Below, piece after piece: positions 1-11,962 of a DNA stretch of 64,000 nucleotides. Both the position numbers and the translations under genes were made by a program. The stretch lies in contig NW_024466599.1 in the NCBI RefSeq assembly GCF_017591425.1, positions 74,628,501 through 74,692,500 on the forward strand. Direction: 5' to 3'. Under the pieces are notes generated by a model. The model worked only from the letters and a program-made list of their open reading frames with translations. It had not been told where the DNA came from and made no database searches. The stretch's first letter is position 1, and every line of letters begins with the position of its first letter. The DNA is from Ochotona curzoniae. Its lineage: Eukaryota; Chordata; Mammalia; Lagomorpha; Ochotonidae.

Positions 1-1000
1 AATTCAAATGAGAAGAGAATAACTTCAATGAGGTTGGTGAGCAATGGCAGTGATAAGAAGTGAGTGGGCTCTAGATATATTTTTAAGATGGACTCAACAG
101 CATTTCCCGACGGGTTGGAGTGAGGTATGAGATAAGATCATCCTGGGTTTTGGTCTGTGCATTGGAAAGGCAGAGCTACCACGGCTGATGGGAGAACAAG
201 TAGGGCTGGGATAGGTCTGGGAAGAGAGGCAGAGATCTTCAGCTCATCTGGGGGCATGGTAAGTGAAAGCTGACCTCCAGACACCCAGATGGAGGAAACA
301 TGCAGACACTTGCATTAATCAGTCTGCAATTGAGAGATGTAACAGAGGTTGGAGGTTTATATTTGGAATTGAAAGGCATTAAACTGCATGAGATTATCAA
401 GGGAGTGAGTACAGGCAGATGAGCAGGCCCAGGGTGATGGCCTGGGGAATCCAACATGAAGAAGGAGGTAGATGAGGAGGAACCAGCAAATATAGAAGGA
501 AAATCAGGACCTTACGGTAAGCTGGCAGGATGTCCCAGTCAGCTGAAACAAGCCATATGTCAACAGATAGTCACTGCAAATTGATAGTGCAGCTGGCTAA
601 GTGGACGTCTCAGTTGGCCTGTTCAGCAGAGTGGGTTTAAGACAGAGCAGGAGCCTGCCAAGAAGGTCCAAAGGGAGCTGCGGAGACCGTGGTTAGCAAG
701 AGGAAATGTCCACTTTCTCAACTCAGCTGGTAAGATGGTGGATATTTAAACAGTTTCCTCCTGAGCTTAATGTAACAAGCTACTATGCTATGGCCACAAA
801 AGCAGTATGTGTCCTTGCTATGTATTTTTCACTGTTTGCACAATCGTGCCATTTACCAAGAAATGCAAACATAGATAATATTCAGCCATGCACCCAAGTC
901 TCACTTAAATGAGTGAAATTTCTATCGCCATCTCCCGTCACATTATATTTGCTGTTTCAGCAATAATGTTAGTCATTATGCATTGGCTACATGCCTACAT
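1..1000. other. Intergenic DNA, no recognised feature
   Basis: Moderately AT-rich sequence with no convincing ORF, splice structure or young repeat. Purine-rich patches near 230-300 and 430-500 are low-complexity only. Confidence 0.5.
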
Positions 1001-2200
1001 TCTGGTTCATGTCTATAATTTAAATACATATCATGCTAAATAGTGTCATTGTGCAAAAGCCAAGGGATTGCAGTGGTTGGTGTTTTGCATCTTCCCGAAA
1101 CACAAAGAAGCCCATTCTGTTCTCCAGTTGGCAGGTGTAGCGCTGGAAAGGACCTTCAAAATTCCACCCGTGCATTTGCCTGGGAAAAATAACCGACTTT
1201 TGAAGCTATAAAAATATACTTGCTTTTCCATCTGAGTGGGCGGATGTAAATGGGTAGACATGTATCTTTTTTCAGCTGATACGTTTATGTGGTAAAACCT
1301 CAAAAACATTTCAAAATAAACAGCTCTAAATAGTTACGCTAATTTAAAATTTTGCCTGAAATGTTTGTCATACTTATTGTTGTGTGCTGAAACTTTACTA
1401 GTACACATAAAAATCGGGTTAGGTTATGAATAAAAATGTCCATTTCAGTACATTTGGAACTTGCCTCTTTTACAGAGTTGTTTGCTAGGAATACAAAGTC
1501 GGCAGGGGAAGGGGCGGAGGGGAGGAAGGAATACCTGAAACTCTTAAACGAATTTGTGATATTTTAAGGAGCATGAATGGGAAGCAATAATAACTCCACC
1601 TACGCCTCCCTGGCTACACTGTGTATTCAACAAATGCAAAATACTAAATAGCATTTGCACAAGTCTTTGTAATTGAACTTAAACTTCGTTGTGTCTACTA
1701 CTGCAAAATGGCCTCAGTAAATAGCTTAGACTATTTACAGAACGCCTGTTTCCGTTCTCTTGAGCCTAAATTAAACAGTCCTAGAGTGTGGTACTTACAC
1801 AAGGCATACAAAAATGATAATTAAAAACAAGGACCCACTTATTGGATACTGTGGACCAAAAAGTGGCACTAATTACTCACCTTTCTTGTTTCCTTCCCCT
1901 TGTTTAAAGCAACAGCGTCCGATTTCTTAAGTTTCATTCAAGACATTTGTAGAGAGTGCAAAAAGGACCATGGATGCTTTCTCTCGCAGACAGCCTTTGG
2001 TACAGCCTTGGCCATTGCTAAGTGTTACTTTAAGTGGCTATAAGTTGTTTGTGACTCTTCTAATTTCCCCACTGCTTAAATGTGACTTATCTCATGTGGT
2101 GCCAAGGAAACAGAATGCAACAGAAGTGAGGTTGTGAGCATTTAAACCATGGCTGTTAGAGGGTCTGCATCTAGGAACCCTTCAGTCCTGTGAGACAAGC
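1000..2200. promoter_or_regulatory. Repeat-free block, possible conserved non-coding element
   Basis: About 1.2 kb without recognisable SINE, L1 or LTR sequence and without coding signal. It contains a homeodomain core TAATTA at 1870-1875. In a window this repeat-dense, a clean block of this size is a weak hint of constraint. Nothing in the sequence proves a function. Confidence 0.3.
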
Positions 2201-2299
2201 CCAGGCTGACCTGTGGAGGATGGTACATCACACCGGCAAGGCCCCTGGCAGCCTGGCTTCCCTAACCTTCTGAATCCTAGCCACACGGATAAGTCTCAA

Positions 2300-2490
2300 A
2301 CAGAAATGCCAAGCCAGAGTGGGTGATGGCTCTGGGAGCTGCATCCTTGCCACCCTGACTGAGTTTCAGATTCCTAACTTAACCCTCACCTGGCTCTAGC
2401 TGTTGTAGGGATTAGAGGAACAATGCCAGTGTATGTTGCTTCTCTCTCTCTCTCTTTCAAATAAATAATAAAAATAACATTTTTTTAAAA
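2300..2490 (+). mobile_element. Old C-SINE fragment
   Basis: Partial, diverged copy. The right half is recognisable from ctggctctagctgttgtagg, a (CT)n run and the caaataaataataaaaata tail. The left end is unclear. Confidence 0.5.
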
Positions 2491-2504
2491 AAGGAAAAAT
2501 GAGA

Positions 2505-3215
2505 ACTGTATCAAACATGGAGGAAAAAATTATTACAGGAAACTCAGAAAAAATAAATAAGTATTGATAAAGATGCTTGAATTGTATTCATCACTAGAAA
2601 TGAAAAAGATGAAACTGTAACAGCTTTGCATATCAACTAAGTAAATAACTACAACAATAAAGTGATACTCCCCAGTGTTGACAATGGAGTGTGGAAGCAC
2701 CCTCATGGGAAGCTTGTGGGAATTTAAATTGAGACACTAGTTCAGGAGGACAAGTTGACAATGATAACAGCAGTCATAGTGGCAACAGCCAAGGGTTTTG
2801 AGCTCATTGTGGAACAGGCTGCGATCTCAGCCACCTGCAGCTCACGACTCAGAGAAGGAGGCACTTGTACTATCCACATTCACCAGACAGGAAGTCAGCA
2901 ACCTGACACGTCACTCCAGGCCATTCTGCCAGCAGACGGCCCGGTGGGGACCCATTCCTCGGTATCTGACTGCACAGTCTTCACAGGCACCCCGCTCGGT
3001 GGGTGTGCTGCAACCCCCGGATCCTGCTTCTGGCAACTCACTGTAAGTAAACAACTGGTCCAGCTTAAAAACAAATGTACAAGATGCTTACCACATGGGA
3101 CAAAACAATAACGTACGTGATCAGCCAGAATGGATTAAATAAGCTGAGGCATATCGTTCAATGGAATGTGATTTTGCTACTAAAACAACTGTAGGAAAAT
3201 AATGAAGAAGAATAA
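2505..3215 (+). mobile_element. Ancient L1 (L1M/L1ME type) ORF2 relic, interrupted
   Basis: The text around 2660-2760 (ccagtgttgacaatgg..., gggaatttaaattg) and 3130-3190 (ttaaataagctgaggcat, tcaatggaatgtgattttgc) matches the 3' end of ancient L1 ORF2 in order and orientation. A piece of about 300 bp resembling a reversed MIR plus unassigned sequence (2760-3055) separates the two halves. Many stops are present, so it is inactive. Confidence 0.6.
2760..2930 (-). mobile_element. MIR-like SINE fragment
   Basis: Reads like reversed MIR: a ttgagctca...caggctg block, then gaggcacttgtactatccacattcaccagacaggaag, parallel to the MIR segment with a four-base gap pattern. Highly diverged. The sequence from 2930 to 3055 is not assigned. 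Confidence 0.4.
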
Positions 3216-3894
3216 TGATGCTGATAGTGCAGAATGATAATGATAACACTGATGATAGACAATTGTTGAATGTAACACAATGTCTCCCTTTCCTCTTTCC
3301 TCCTTCTAGAGCCTTCCCTAGCAAAGGTGATCGCACCAGAAACAGCTCTCACTATTGTAAGGAGGTGACCTTCATTGTGAAAATTAAAGCATTTCTCTAG
3401 AAATGCTGGACAAGAAAAATCTACACATTAAGCCAAAAAAAATTTTTTTTTCTCCTAAGCTGAAGGAGCTACAGGTGAAAAGAGCCCCAATGAAGAGACT
3501 CTTCAAAGAATCTAAAGGATTTCTCCATAAAATAGAAACTAAATTTAAAAGCAGTGCTGGAACCAGAGGGTACAACATTCCCACAAAGAACCAGTCAAAC
3601 GTCTCTCCCCAACCCTCTTCCATCTCGTGTTTTCCACTTCACTTGACTTTGACCCTGAACGCTCTCAAACCACATTAACAACCTGGCAAGCAAAATGGGA
3701 ATGAAAAAGCAACACTGCACTGTACTTCCTGGGCCTTCCACCTGCAGAAGACCCTAGGTGGGTGGGGGAGAAGTTTTCAGTGGAATAAAAAATAAAATTT
3801 AACATGTCTCTATCATTGAAATGGTAGAGTCACAGAGAGAGAGAGGGAGAGAGAGATGGGGGAGGGAGGAGGAGACAATGTGGAGACTTAGACT
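3216..3894. other. Unassigned intergenic DNA with a GA-rich run
   Basis: No gene seen. Contains an A/T homopolymer junction near 3436-3450 and a purine low-complexity run at 3833-3873. The stretch 3400-3680 has an open frame of about 90 codons but no family resemblance. Confidence 0.4.
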
Positions 3895-4230
3895 TAGTTA
3901 GTCAATGGACCTTGGAAAGTTTTCTCCACCTTTGGATCAACAAGATCAACAGCATTTCAGACTATCAAAACCACTGGAGCAGAACCCTCGGAGTATGCTC
4001 CACATTGGGAACCCCGGGATGACATCAGGTGGCCGTTCCCCATCCTTGAGTACTGAGGCAGTTGGGAGGCTGGGTATAGCTTCTTACCTTATGTTCCCCT
4101 TCTCCCAGATACAGGAAGAAGAAAAAGAGAATTTGGAAACAATGGTTTCACTTACATTCCCCTAACCCTCAACACTTCCCACCCCAATCAAATATGTAAA
4201 CATCATCAAAATTAATTTTTACAACAACAG
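3895..4230 (+). mobile_element. 3'-end fragment of the VNTR-composite retroelement family
   Basis: Shares the ordered blocks ctatcaaaaccact, catgctccac, cagatacaggaag, ggaaacaatggttt and aacatcatcaaaatta with copies at 5030-5560 and 60110-60568. Ends in an A-rich tail. It is 5'-truncated, the usual outcome of target-primed reverse transcription. There is no ORF of interest. Confidence 0.65.
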
Positions 4231-4519
4231 CAATCACAAAAAAGTCTCTAAAATGTCCCTAAGATCTGCGAAATTGCATGTACCATATCAGCTGTGTGTT
4301 AAAGAATTAGGCAGTAGGAGCAGAGAGGGAAAATTGGATGTCACCAAAATGTTCCATAAGCAGTAGTGGTCTTGGTTATACTGATGATATAATTTAAGAG
4401 ACACAAAAGGTTCATTCATACCAGATTTACTCTTAGAGATAAAGACATAAATTAACCGTGGACTAAGCATAAAATTAGAAAGCTTATTTAAAAAAAAGGC
4501 AAAATCTCACACAAAAAAG
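4231..4519. other. AT-rich intergenic DNA
   Basis: No gene or confident repeat. Possibly a continuation of the old L1 that follows. Confidence 0.35.
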
Positions 4520-4865
4520 GAGAGTGATTCATAAAGGAAAATTTTAGCACCTTAGATCTTAAGAAAACTTCTACTCTGCTAAAGAAACCAGTAAGAGGAT
4601 GAAAAGACAAGCTACAAGCTGGAAGACAATATTTAAAAAACACATATCCAAATACAGAAAATACATCTTAAGAAGAAATATGTACCTAGGATATATTAAA
4701 ATACCTCAAAGGCTGGTAAAAAAAAGTCTAATAGAAAATGGGCAAAAGACATGAACAGGTATTTCTCTGAAGAAGCACAGATGACAGATAAACAACACGT
4801 AAAGCTGTTCAACTTCATTAGCTATCAGTGAAATGCAGGTTAAAACTAGAAAATCCCAGCCATAG
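4520..4865 (+). mobile_element. Ancient L1 ORF2 fragment
   Basis: The block gggcaaaagacatgaacag, followed by ttctctgaagaagcacagatga and cattagctatcagtgaaatgcaggt, is the canonical end-of-ORF2 text of mammalian L1, plus strand. Diverged and inactive. Confidence 0.7.
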
Positions 4866-5029
4866 GAGCTGTGGATAAAGGCCTAGGTCATATTGTACCT
4901 TGGCAAGTGTTACACTGTTAGAAGAACAGCTAATAGTGGGCAGGCATCCTGGGACTGGGTAATGCCAAATCTGTGTTAACCATACCAGTGTACCAGCACA
5001 GTCACCTAACCTATTATATTTTTTCTTTC

Positions 5030-5560
5030 TAAAGATATGTGTGGGTGTACCAGGTCCAAGAGGCCTGCGGGTACGATATCCAGTGGGGCCTGAGTTGGGC
5101 AGCTCAAGGTGCCCTCATCTGTGGGGGAAAAAAAAAAAGGAGCAGCAGATGGCAGGCCCAGATGCACACAGAGGATATGGCAGTGCATTAGAGCCTGCAG
5201 AGGACATCAGGTGCTATAGCAGAGGAAGGACAGTGGAACAAATTGATCAATTACCCCCAACCAAAGGATGACAGCAAATATCTGGTTGAATGGAGACACT
5301 AAGACTGACAGCATTTCCGAACTATCAAAACCACTTGAGTAAAACCTTTGGAACATGCTCCACACTGGAGGATCCTGGGTTGATATCAGCAGCCCACTCC
5401 CCCATCCCTGGCTACTGAGGCAGTTCGGAGGCTGGGTGTGGTTTCTCGCTTTATTCCCCTCCTCCCCCAGATACAGGAAGAAGATAAAAAAATGGAAACA
5501 ATGGTTTCACCTACTTTTCCCTAACCTTCAACCATTCCTAGCCTAATCAACTCTTCTGGG
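5030..5560 (+). mobile_element. 3' part of the VNTR-composite retroelement family
   Basis: Carries the same ordered modules as the full-length copy at 58584-60568: ggatatggcagtgcattagagcc, aattgatcaattacccc, ctatcaaaaccacttgag, ggaacatgctccac, ctgaggcagtt, cagatacaggaag and ggaaacaatggtttcacc. 5'-truncated. An A-run near 5127-5138 is internal. Lies 0.8 kb from the 3895-4230 copy in the same orientation but covers a longer 3' segment. Confidence 0.7.
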
Positions 5561-5561
5561 C

Positions 5562-5801
5562 CAGCATCATATTGTGTCCAAAACTCGTGATGCTGATGCC
5601 CCATTGAGAGTGCTGGTTCTGGTTCGAGTCCCGGTATGCTGTTTCCAAGACTGCTCCTTGCTAATGTGCCTGACAAGCAGACAACAATGCCTCAAGTATT
5701 TGAATCCCTGTAGCCACATGGAAGTTCCACATGAAGTTCCTGGTTCAGGAGTCAGCTATATCCAGACCTAGTCCTTGGGGTGGGGCACGGGAAAGGTAAC
5801 A

Positions 5802-5845
<44 letters not shown>

Positions 5846-5880
5846 TACTCTCTCTCTCTCTGCCTTTTAAAAAACATCCT
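5562..5880 (+). mobile_element. Old C-SINE with expanded CT tract
   Basis: Left monomer remnants gatgctgatgccc...gttctggttcgagtccc (B box) and right part gaagttcctggttcaggag, then a (CT)n tract at 5801-5862 and a short A tail. Confidence 0.65.
5801..5862. repeat. (CT)n microsatellite
   Basis: About 62 bp of CT dinucleotides with few interruptions, grown from the CT-rich 3' region of the surrounding C-SINE. Confidence 0.9.
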
Positions 5881-6104
5881 CTGGTGCAAAAACATTTTTG
5901 AAATTTATGCATACTATTTTCACTTCCAATGAACTTTTGATGACCTTCTCATATAAGAAGATTTTACCAAACTAGAAACGATCATGCTAGAGACCAAGGA
6001 AATCTATGTAGCCCATTCATGGGCAGAAAGCAATTCTTGCTTGATTTGTTTCTCTCTCCAGGAGGAAGAGATCTGCTTGAACTTTAATTTTTCAAAATGT
6101 ATTT

Positions 6105-7830
6105 GAACAGAATAGAAACCACAGAAGGGAGCCCACACATGTATAGCCAATTCATCCTTGACAAGAAAACTGAAATAATCCAGGGGGAAAGTCTGGTCTC
6201 TTCAACAAATGCCACTGGAACAATTAAATAGCAGACTTCAAAGGTAAGAAGCGAGACCCCCACCTGTCGCCATATGTAAAAATCAGCTCCGAATGGGTCA
6301 AGGACCTAAATCTGGACCCAGAAACCAACAAACTATTAGAGGAAAACAGAGGAAGCACTCTCCAAGATATAGGAATGGGGAAAGACTGCCTAGAAATTCA
6401 CCCAAAAACACAGGTAGTCAAAGCCAAAATAAACAAATGGGACTACATCAAACTAAGAAGCTTCCATACTGCAAAAGAAATGATCAACAAAGCAAAGAAG
6501 CAAAAAATGGGATGGAAGAAAATCTTTGCACACTACATAACCAATAGGTGGACGATTTACAAAGAGCTTCAGACACTCAACAATAGCAAAACAAGCAACC
6601 CTGGGAAGAAATGGGTGAAGGACATGAACAGACATTTCTCAAAGGAACAAATTCAAATGGCTAATAGACATACGAAAACATGCTCAGCTCCCTAGCTGTC
6701 AGGGACATGCAAGTCAAAACCACATTGGGGTTCCATCCAACTCCAGTGAGACTGGCCTACATCCAGAACTCTACTAACAACACCTGCTCGTGTGGAGGTG
6801 GGAAAAAAGGTAATCTCTTCCACTACTGCTGGCAGTGTAGGCTAGTACAACCACTATGGAGTGTGCTGAGAGAACTAAAAATTGACCGGCTGTATGACCC
6901 AGTATCCCACTCCTGGGAATATACCCAAAGTAAATGAAATCTGCACATGAGAAAGGGATCTCTAAATTCTATATTTAGAGCAGCACAATCTATAATAGCA
7001 AAGACATGGAAATATCCCAGATGCTCATCCAAAGAGGAGTGGATAAAGCAACTGTGGTGCATCTACTCCGTGGAATGCTACTCAACCGTTAAAAAGAATG
7101 AAATCTACCATTTGCAATTCAGTGATCCAAGTAGAGACCATTATGCTCAGTGAAACAAGTCAAATTCCAAAAGGATAAATATGATATGTCCTCTCTGGCA
7201 TAAAGCGCCCTTCATGAAAATTACAAGATCAATTGCCCTTTCCATATTCTTGGTATATCTCACGGGTTTTGATGTTTTTGTTTTTATTTTCATTCAATCA
7301 AAACAGGTTTTGGTGTTTTTTTTTTTTACTAATTTCCATACTGACTCATAGATTACACAATAGCATCATTTGCTTCAAGAAGATCTTTGATTTTCTATTG
7401 CATTTCTTCAGCAACACATTAGTCATTCAGTAACATATTACTTAACTTCATGTTGTTGTAAATTTTCTATTTTTGTTCCAGTTGTTGATTTGTTCCTGTT
7501 GTTTTATGGCTTTTCATTTAAGAGGATCTAGAGTGACTGTATAACAGACACTATCATATCTAGATGTGAAGATAAAATGCAGTATGGATCTCCGCTTCCA
7601 AATCAAAGAAGGACTCCCAAAGAAACTTGACAATATGATGCTGGGCTCTTTGCTGTTGTCCATACCTACAATGTCAAGATACACTTCAACAGCAGAGTGA
7701 TGGACATAAGACTGATTGTAAAGAACTACGTTATTGTAATTGGGGCAATCACTGGGGCCAGGGATTATGGGGATGGAGGAGTGGAAATCCCAAAGCCTAT
7801 GGAATTGTATCATGGAATAATAAAACTAAC
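6105..7830 (+). mobile_element. L1 ORF2 3' part plus 3' UTR
   Basis: From gaatagaaaccacagaaggg the sequence follows the C-terminal part of L1 ORF2: ggaccta aatctggacccag, the cagtgtaggctagtacaaccac block, atcccactcctgggaatatac and gctcagtgaaacaagtc, ending near 7155. Frames are broken (fragments at 6293-6547, 6375-6695, 6680-6937 and 6947-7153 sit in different frames), so no active protein is possible. The tail from 7440 to 7830 (catgttgttgtaaattttc ... ggaaatcccaaagcctatgg) is a 3' UTR that recurs at 9530-9780, 16.3-17.0 kb and, reversed, at 54.8-55.1 kb. Confidence 0.85.
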
Positions 7831-7835
7831 TCTTT

Positions 7836-8105
7836 TTAAAAAATGTATTTGAGAGGCAAGAAAAAAAAATAGTGAAACATACGGTCATCCACTAGTTCAC
7901 GCCCCCAAATGCCTGCAATGAGCCAGGAACTCAATCCAGGTCTCTGTTGTAGGTAACAGGAAAATGATCATGTGAGCCGTGATCACTGCACCCCTGGCTC
8001 TGCATTAACAGGAAGCCGTAGTCGTGAGCCGGAAGTTGCAATCAAACACAGGTGTTATGACAACCAGCTGGTATCTTGACAGCCAAGCCAGACAGCCGCC
8101 CCTAC
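7836..8105 (-). mobile_element. Old C-SINE
   Basis: Minus-strand copy starting at the reversed tail aatgtatttgagaggcaag and ending at gacagccgcccc. Strongly diverged. It abuts the 3' end of the L1. Confidence 0.55.
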
Positions 8106-8198
8106 ACATACTTTCTTCTCGCTTTCCAGGAGATAAAGAATACTATATAAAAACCAAGAAATAAAGTCCGTGTCTGAAAACAGTTAACTGTAGGTATT

Positions 8199-8209
8199 AG
8201 AAGAAAATG
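8199..8209. repeat. Target-site duplication, left copy
   Basis: agaagaaaatg, repeated exactly at 9783-9793, brackets the 8210-9782 element. Confidence 0.75.
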
Positions 8210-9782
8210 GCAGGGGGTTTGTCCCACGGCCACCATGCGGCCAGGGTCCTCAGGCCCAGCCGCTTCTAACCTGGTAAGCAACTAAGCAGTCCCCACGCTC
8301 ACTCGGGGGACTGCTAAGGGCAGCCAGTGCGCCAGTTGGTGCCAGGCTTTGCCTGCTGGCCGCCCGGCCAGGGAGCCCTGGGAACTTGGTTCTCTGTATG
8401 CTGCTCAGACAGGTGCATGCCGAAACTGCAGTGTTTTGGGGACATCAAGCAACCCTAAAGATTTCCAATGACTGTAAATCTTCCTCAGATGAACCTGCAG
8501 CTAATATGGTCTCACCCCACATGTTTTGAATGATTGTAATTCCCAATATACTGCCAATTCCTTGTGATACACAGTAACTGGGTGGGAACACAGAGAAATC
8601 TCTCATCTCCTTTGAAAAAGCTAGGAATCCGCGTAGTGTAACCTACAGGAACTGGATAGGTATCTTAAAGTTGATAGATCCAGATCAGCATTAGACAATA
8701 GCAAAAACTACAATGACATACAGGAGGAATCAGGAATGACCCAAACAATCTATTAACAGGTGGTCATATGCACAGAATAGGGGAGAACCCCAGAGCGGAA
8801 CAGCGCGACAGGAGGAGGCTTATATCCCACCCACAAGGACTCCTGAACTCCCACCTTGGTCTCTCAGAACAGACACAAGAACGTCAACACAACTGCCAAA
8901 GAGAACACGGGGATCTGGAATGCATCCGGATGCCAAGAATCCAGAGGTCAGACATCCCCCCTCTTTGGACAAACTACACGAGATGGAAGAAGCCCGAGTC
9001 CTTCCACATAGGAACTAACGACATCAGAACAACAGCCAGGAACCACGATTGGTCATCAGAACCAGAAGATCAATAAACTTCCTGCGGGACAATGGGAGAG
9101 GAACCTTCTCCAGTCCTTACCTAGTTCCAGCTCTGGGCCTCCACCCTCTATAATGACCAACAAGGTTCCTCCTAAACCCCCTCCACCCCTACACACACAC
9201 ACACACACATTTACACACTCTCATATACACACACTAATAGAAATAGACAAGCAGAGAACAATAAAGATAGGCCATCAAGGACTCACACATGTCCTGTTAG
9301 ATGGAACACAAAGAACAAGTACCCATCAGCAAGGTATGAGAGATTTCTCTGCAACACTCCCCAAACTTGTTGTGCACCTCAATTGATGAGGTGTCATTGA
9401 AATAGTTGCAGGAGGTTGTCAAGAACTTACATGTAATTTTAACATATTGTTTACTCAATACTATGTCAATTAACTCCATAACGAAATAATACTGTTGCTG
9501 CCGGGGCTCTTAATTGATCGGGATCTTGCTCTTTGGGCCATGGCTACAGACCAGGGAAAGTCCCCCCAAGAAGCAGATGAACTTATCTGGATAATAAGAT
9601 GCTGGACTCTGAGTCTGGTATATGTTTGCGGTGAAGGGGTATCAACTGATTTTGAACTGAGGTCTCACAACAGGGTGGAGGAATCCACCATGGGGGGAGG
9701 GGTGGGAGGGAATCCCAGTATCTATGGAACTGTACCCCATACGACAATGTAACCACCAAGTTAAAAATAAATTAAAAAAAAA
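8210..9782 (+). mobile_element. ORF-less composite retroelement with L1-like 3' end
   Basis: A 1573-bp unit bounded by an exact 11-bp direct repeat and ending in an A-rich tail, so it was integrated by retrotransposition as one piece. The first 250 bp are GC-rich (gtcccacggccaccatgcgg, ctggccgcccggccaggg). The middle is unfamiliar and includes an AC microsatellite. The last 250 bp (gatgctggactctgagtctg ... tatggaactgtaccc) resemble the L1 3' UTR at 7600-7830. No reverse transcriptase, ORF1 or LTR is visible; an internal 102-codon frame at 8768-9076 has no recognisable family. It could be an L1 with head and tail kept and the coding part deleted, or a non-autonomous family using an L1 3' end. 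Confidence 0.6.
9190..9209. repeat. (AC)n microsatellite
   Basis: About ten AC units inside the 8210-9782 element, followed by further CA-rich sequence to 9235. Confidence 0.85.
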
Positions 9783-9793
9783 AGAAGAAAATG
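9783..9793. repeat. Target-site duplication, right copy
   Basis: Exact copy of 8199-8209, directly after the A-tail. Confidence 0.75.
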
Positions 9794-10007
9794 TGAGAGC
9801 AACAGGCATTCTTTCAGGATGAAGGAAAATCACAGTCTCAACAACAAAAGACAAAGAAAATCTAAATAAATTGTGAAATCAAGATGAAACCTGAGGTAAG
9901 AAAGTATTCAAGGAAACCATAAAACCAGTAGCATATGTGGAACTTTAAGGTTTGAAATGGTAGCATAAAATGAATTATCGTTTCTTCCATGAAAAATCAT
10001 TGTACGG

Positions 10008-10346
10008 CGCCCTGTAAGAAGGCTTCGTGGCTAAATCCTCACTTTGCAAGCACCAGGATCCCATTTGGATGTGGGTTCGTGTCTCAGCTGCTCCACTTCC
10101 CACCCAGCTCACTGCTCCTTGCCTGGGAAAGTAAACAAGGATGGCCCAAAGCCTTGGGACCCTGCACATGTGAGGGAGATCTGGAAGAAGCTCCTGGCCC
10201 CTAGCTTCAAATTGGATTGGCTCCAGACGTTGTGGCCACTTGGGGAGTGAACCAGCAGACTGAAAATCTTTCTCTCTGCCTCTCCTCTCTGTAAACCTGA
10301 CTTTCCGATAAAAATAAAAACATCTTTATAAAAAAATTATAAAATA
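10008..10346 (+). mobile_element. C-SINE, intermediate age
   Basis: Full length: gcgccctgtaagaaggcttcgtggc head, gatggcccaaagccttggg centre, cttggggagtgaaccagcag and a gataaaaataaaaacatctt tail. Confidence 0.85.
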
Positions 10347-11657
10347 ATAAGAGAAAAGAAGCATAAGCAAAATTGATTTTCCCTGACACTGAAGCACCTA
10401 AGAAAGGGCTGATAGCAGCAGCACCACCAATGGGCGCAGTGGGGAAACCACCAATGAACAAGCCCACCATCCCACAGCCACAGCCCTGGTCTCTGCCTCT
10501 CCTAAGTGTCACACTGCAACCCAACTCCGCTCCTCTTAAGCTTTGAGCCAAGCAAACTCTTGCTCCTGCTAGGTTCTGCCTGTAGGGGGTGCTAGAGGAA
10601 GACCAGCAGGAAAGAAGGAACCATCAATAATGGCCATTCTTTATTCCATCTGTGGTGTCAGAAATACTATATTCCTAGAAAACGTCGTAGTGCCTCTCAG
10701 AGATACCAGCAAGCTAGTGGATTGCCCAACCCACAAAGCTACTACAATCTACTGATCCCAAAGTCCTGGTTTAATTGCCCCAGCATCGCATCACAAGATT
10801 CCATGTAAGATGAAGTCATTGCAAGAACATCAACTACCGCCCCCATTCCACCCAGCCTCAGAAATTACTGGCAAAATGTTATATCCTCTGAATACTTTCT
10901 ATAAATATGTGTATATGTGCACATGTGATACTAACTTATGAAAGTAAAGTGGAATATCTGGATTGATGGGTTTGCATCACAGTCTCATTAAAATGAGTCT
11001 GGAATAGAAATGACCAAGAGGATGTAAGCCCCCTGGGAAGTTTCAGAAATCCTGAAAAGCGAAGAGGGTTGTGCTTTGGCAGGATTTTGATCCTAGCCCG
11101 TCCGCATAGCAAGGACCTGGGAGACTTCATTCCAGCCAACATCTGGGTTCCACATTATTTCCACTTTTCAGAACAAAATCATCCTCCCGCTGATCCCAGG
11201 ATGACTCCAACACCTCGGGTTCTTCCCGTTAGGAATTCTCTGGCAAATGTTTCTCTGCTTCTGGATTCTCAGATCTCACTCCCTTCCCTGCCTACAATCT
11301 GTCTGTGATCTCCTCCATGTATCAAAACCCAAGATGTTCCCCCAATGCTCCCCAGGCGTACCTCTTTCAACCATTCAGACCACTGAGCAAGGGCCACATC
11401 CAGTTCTCCCACATTTTGATTTTAAGTAGATACCAGTTACCCTATACCACGGGAGCCTGAACACCTGCAAGATCCCTCCTGTGCTTGAGAGGAGAGTAGT
11501 ACTTTGTTGGAAAACACTCTTCATCACTAATTTTTTTTAGGAAGGTGTAGTAACTATCTTAGATTTTGCAGACCTTAAAGACCCTGGAGTAACTCTTCAG
11601 TTCTGTCAGTACAGCAGGTGAACAACAGAGCACAGCTGTGCACCAGGGACATTTTCA
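10347..11657. other. Intergenic DNA without recognised genes
   Basis: Mostly unique-looking sequence. A CA/CC-rich stretch at 10390-10560 may be an ancient repeat I cannot name. No coding potential beyond short random frames. Confidence 0.4.
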
Positions 11658-11962
11658 TTTTTTTTTTTTAAGGATTGATTTATTTGAAGGTCAGAGTTAC
11701 AGAGACAGGAAGAGAGAGAGGGAGAGAGAGAGAATTTCCATCCACTGCTTCACTCCACAGATGGCTTCAACAGTAGGGAACTACTTCCAGGTCTGCCAAG
11801 TGCCTAAGTTTGGCCCAAGCCCTTGGACCATCTGCTGCTTTTTTTTTTTTTCCCAGGCCATTAGCAGGAAGCTGGATTAAAATGGAGAATCCAGGACAAC
11901 AACTGGAGCCCATACACGATGACGGCCATTCAGGCAATGGCTTTACCCACCACAGCCCAGGG
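11658..11962 (-). mobile_element. Old C-SINE
   Basis: Reversed tail ttttaaggattgatttatttgaagg, GA-rich run, then tccatccactgcttcactcc and gccaagtgcctaagtttggcc. An internal T-run (11828-11841) looks like a later slippage expansion. Confidence 0.75.

Noticed and set aside
6293..7153. Series of ORFs resembling a reverse-transcriptase C-terminal region
   Set aside because: Decayed L1 ORF2 broken into several frames; no functional protein.
8768..9076. 102-codon ORF in the 8210-9782 element
   Set aside because: No recognisable family or motif; charged, low-information composition. Kept only as part of the mobile element.
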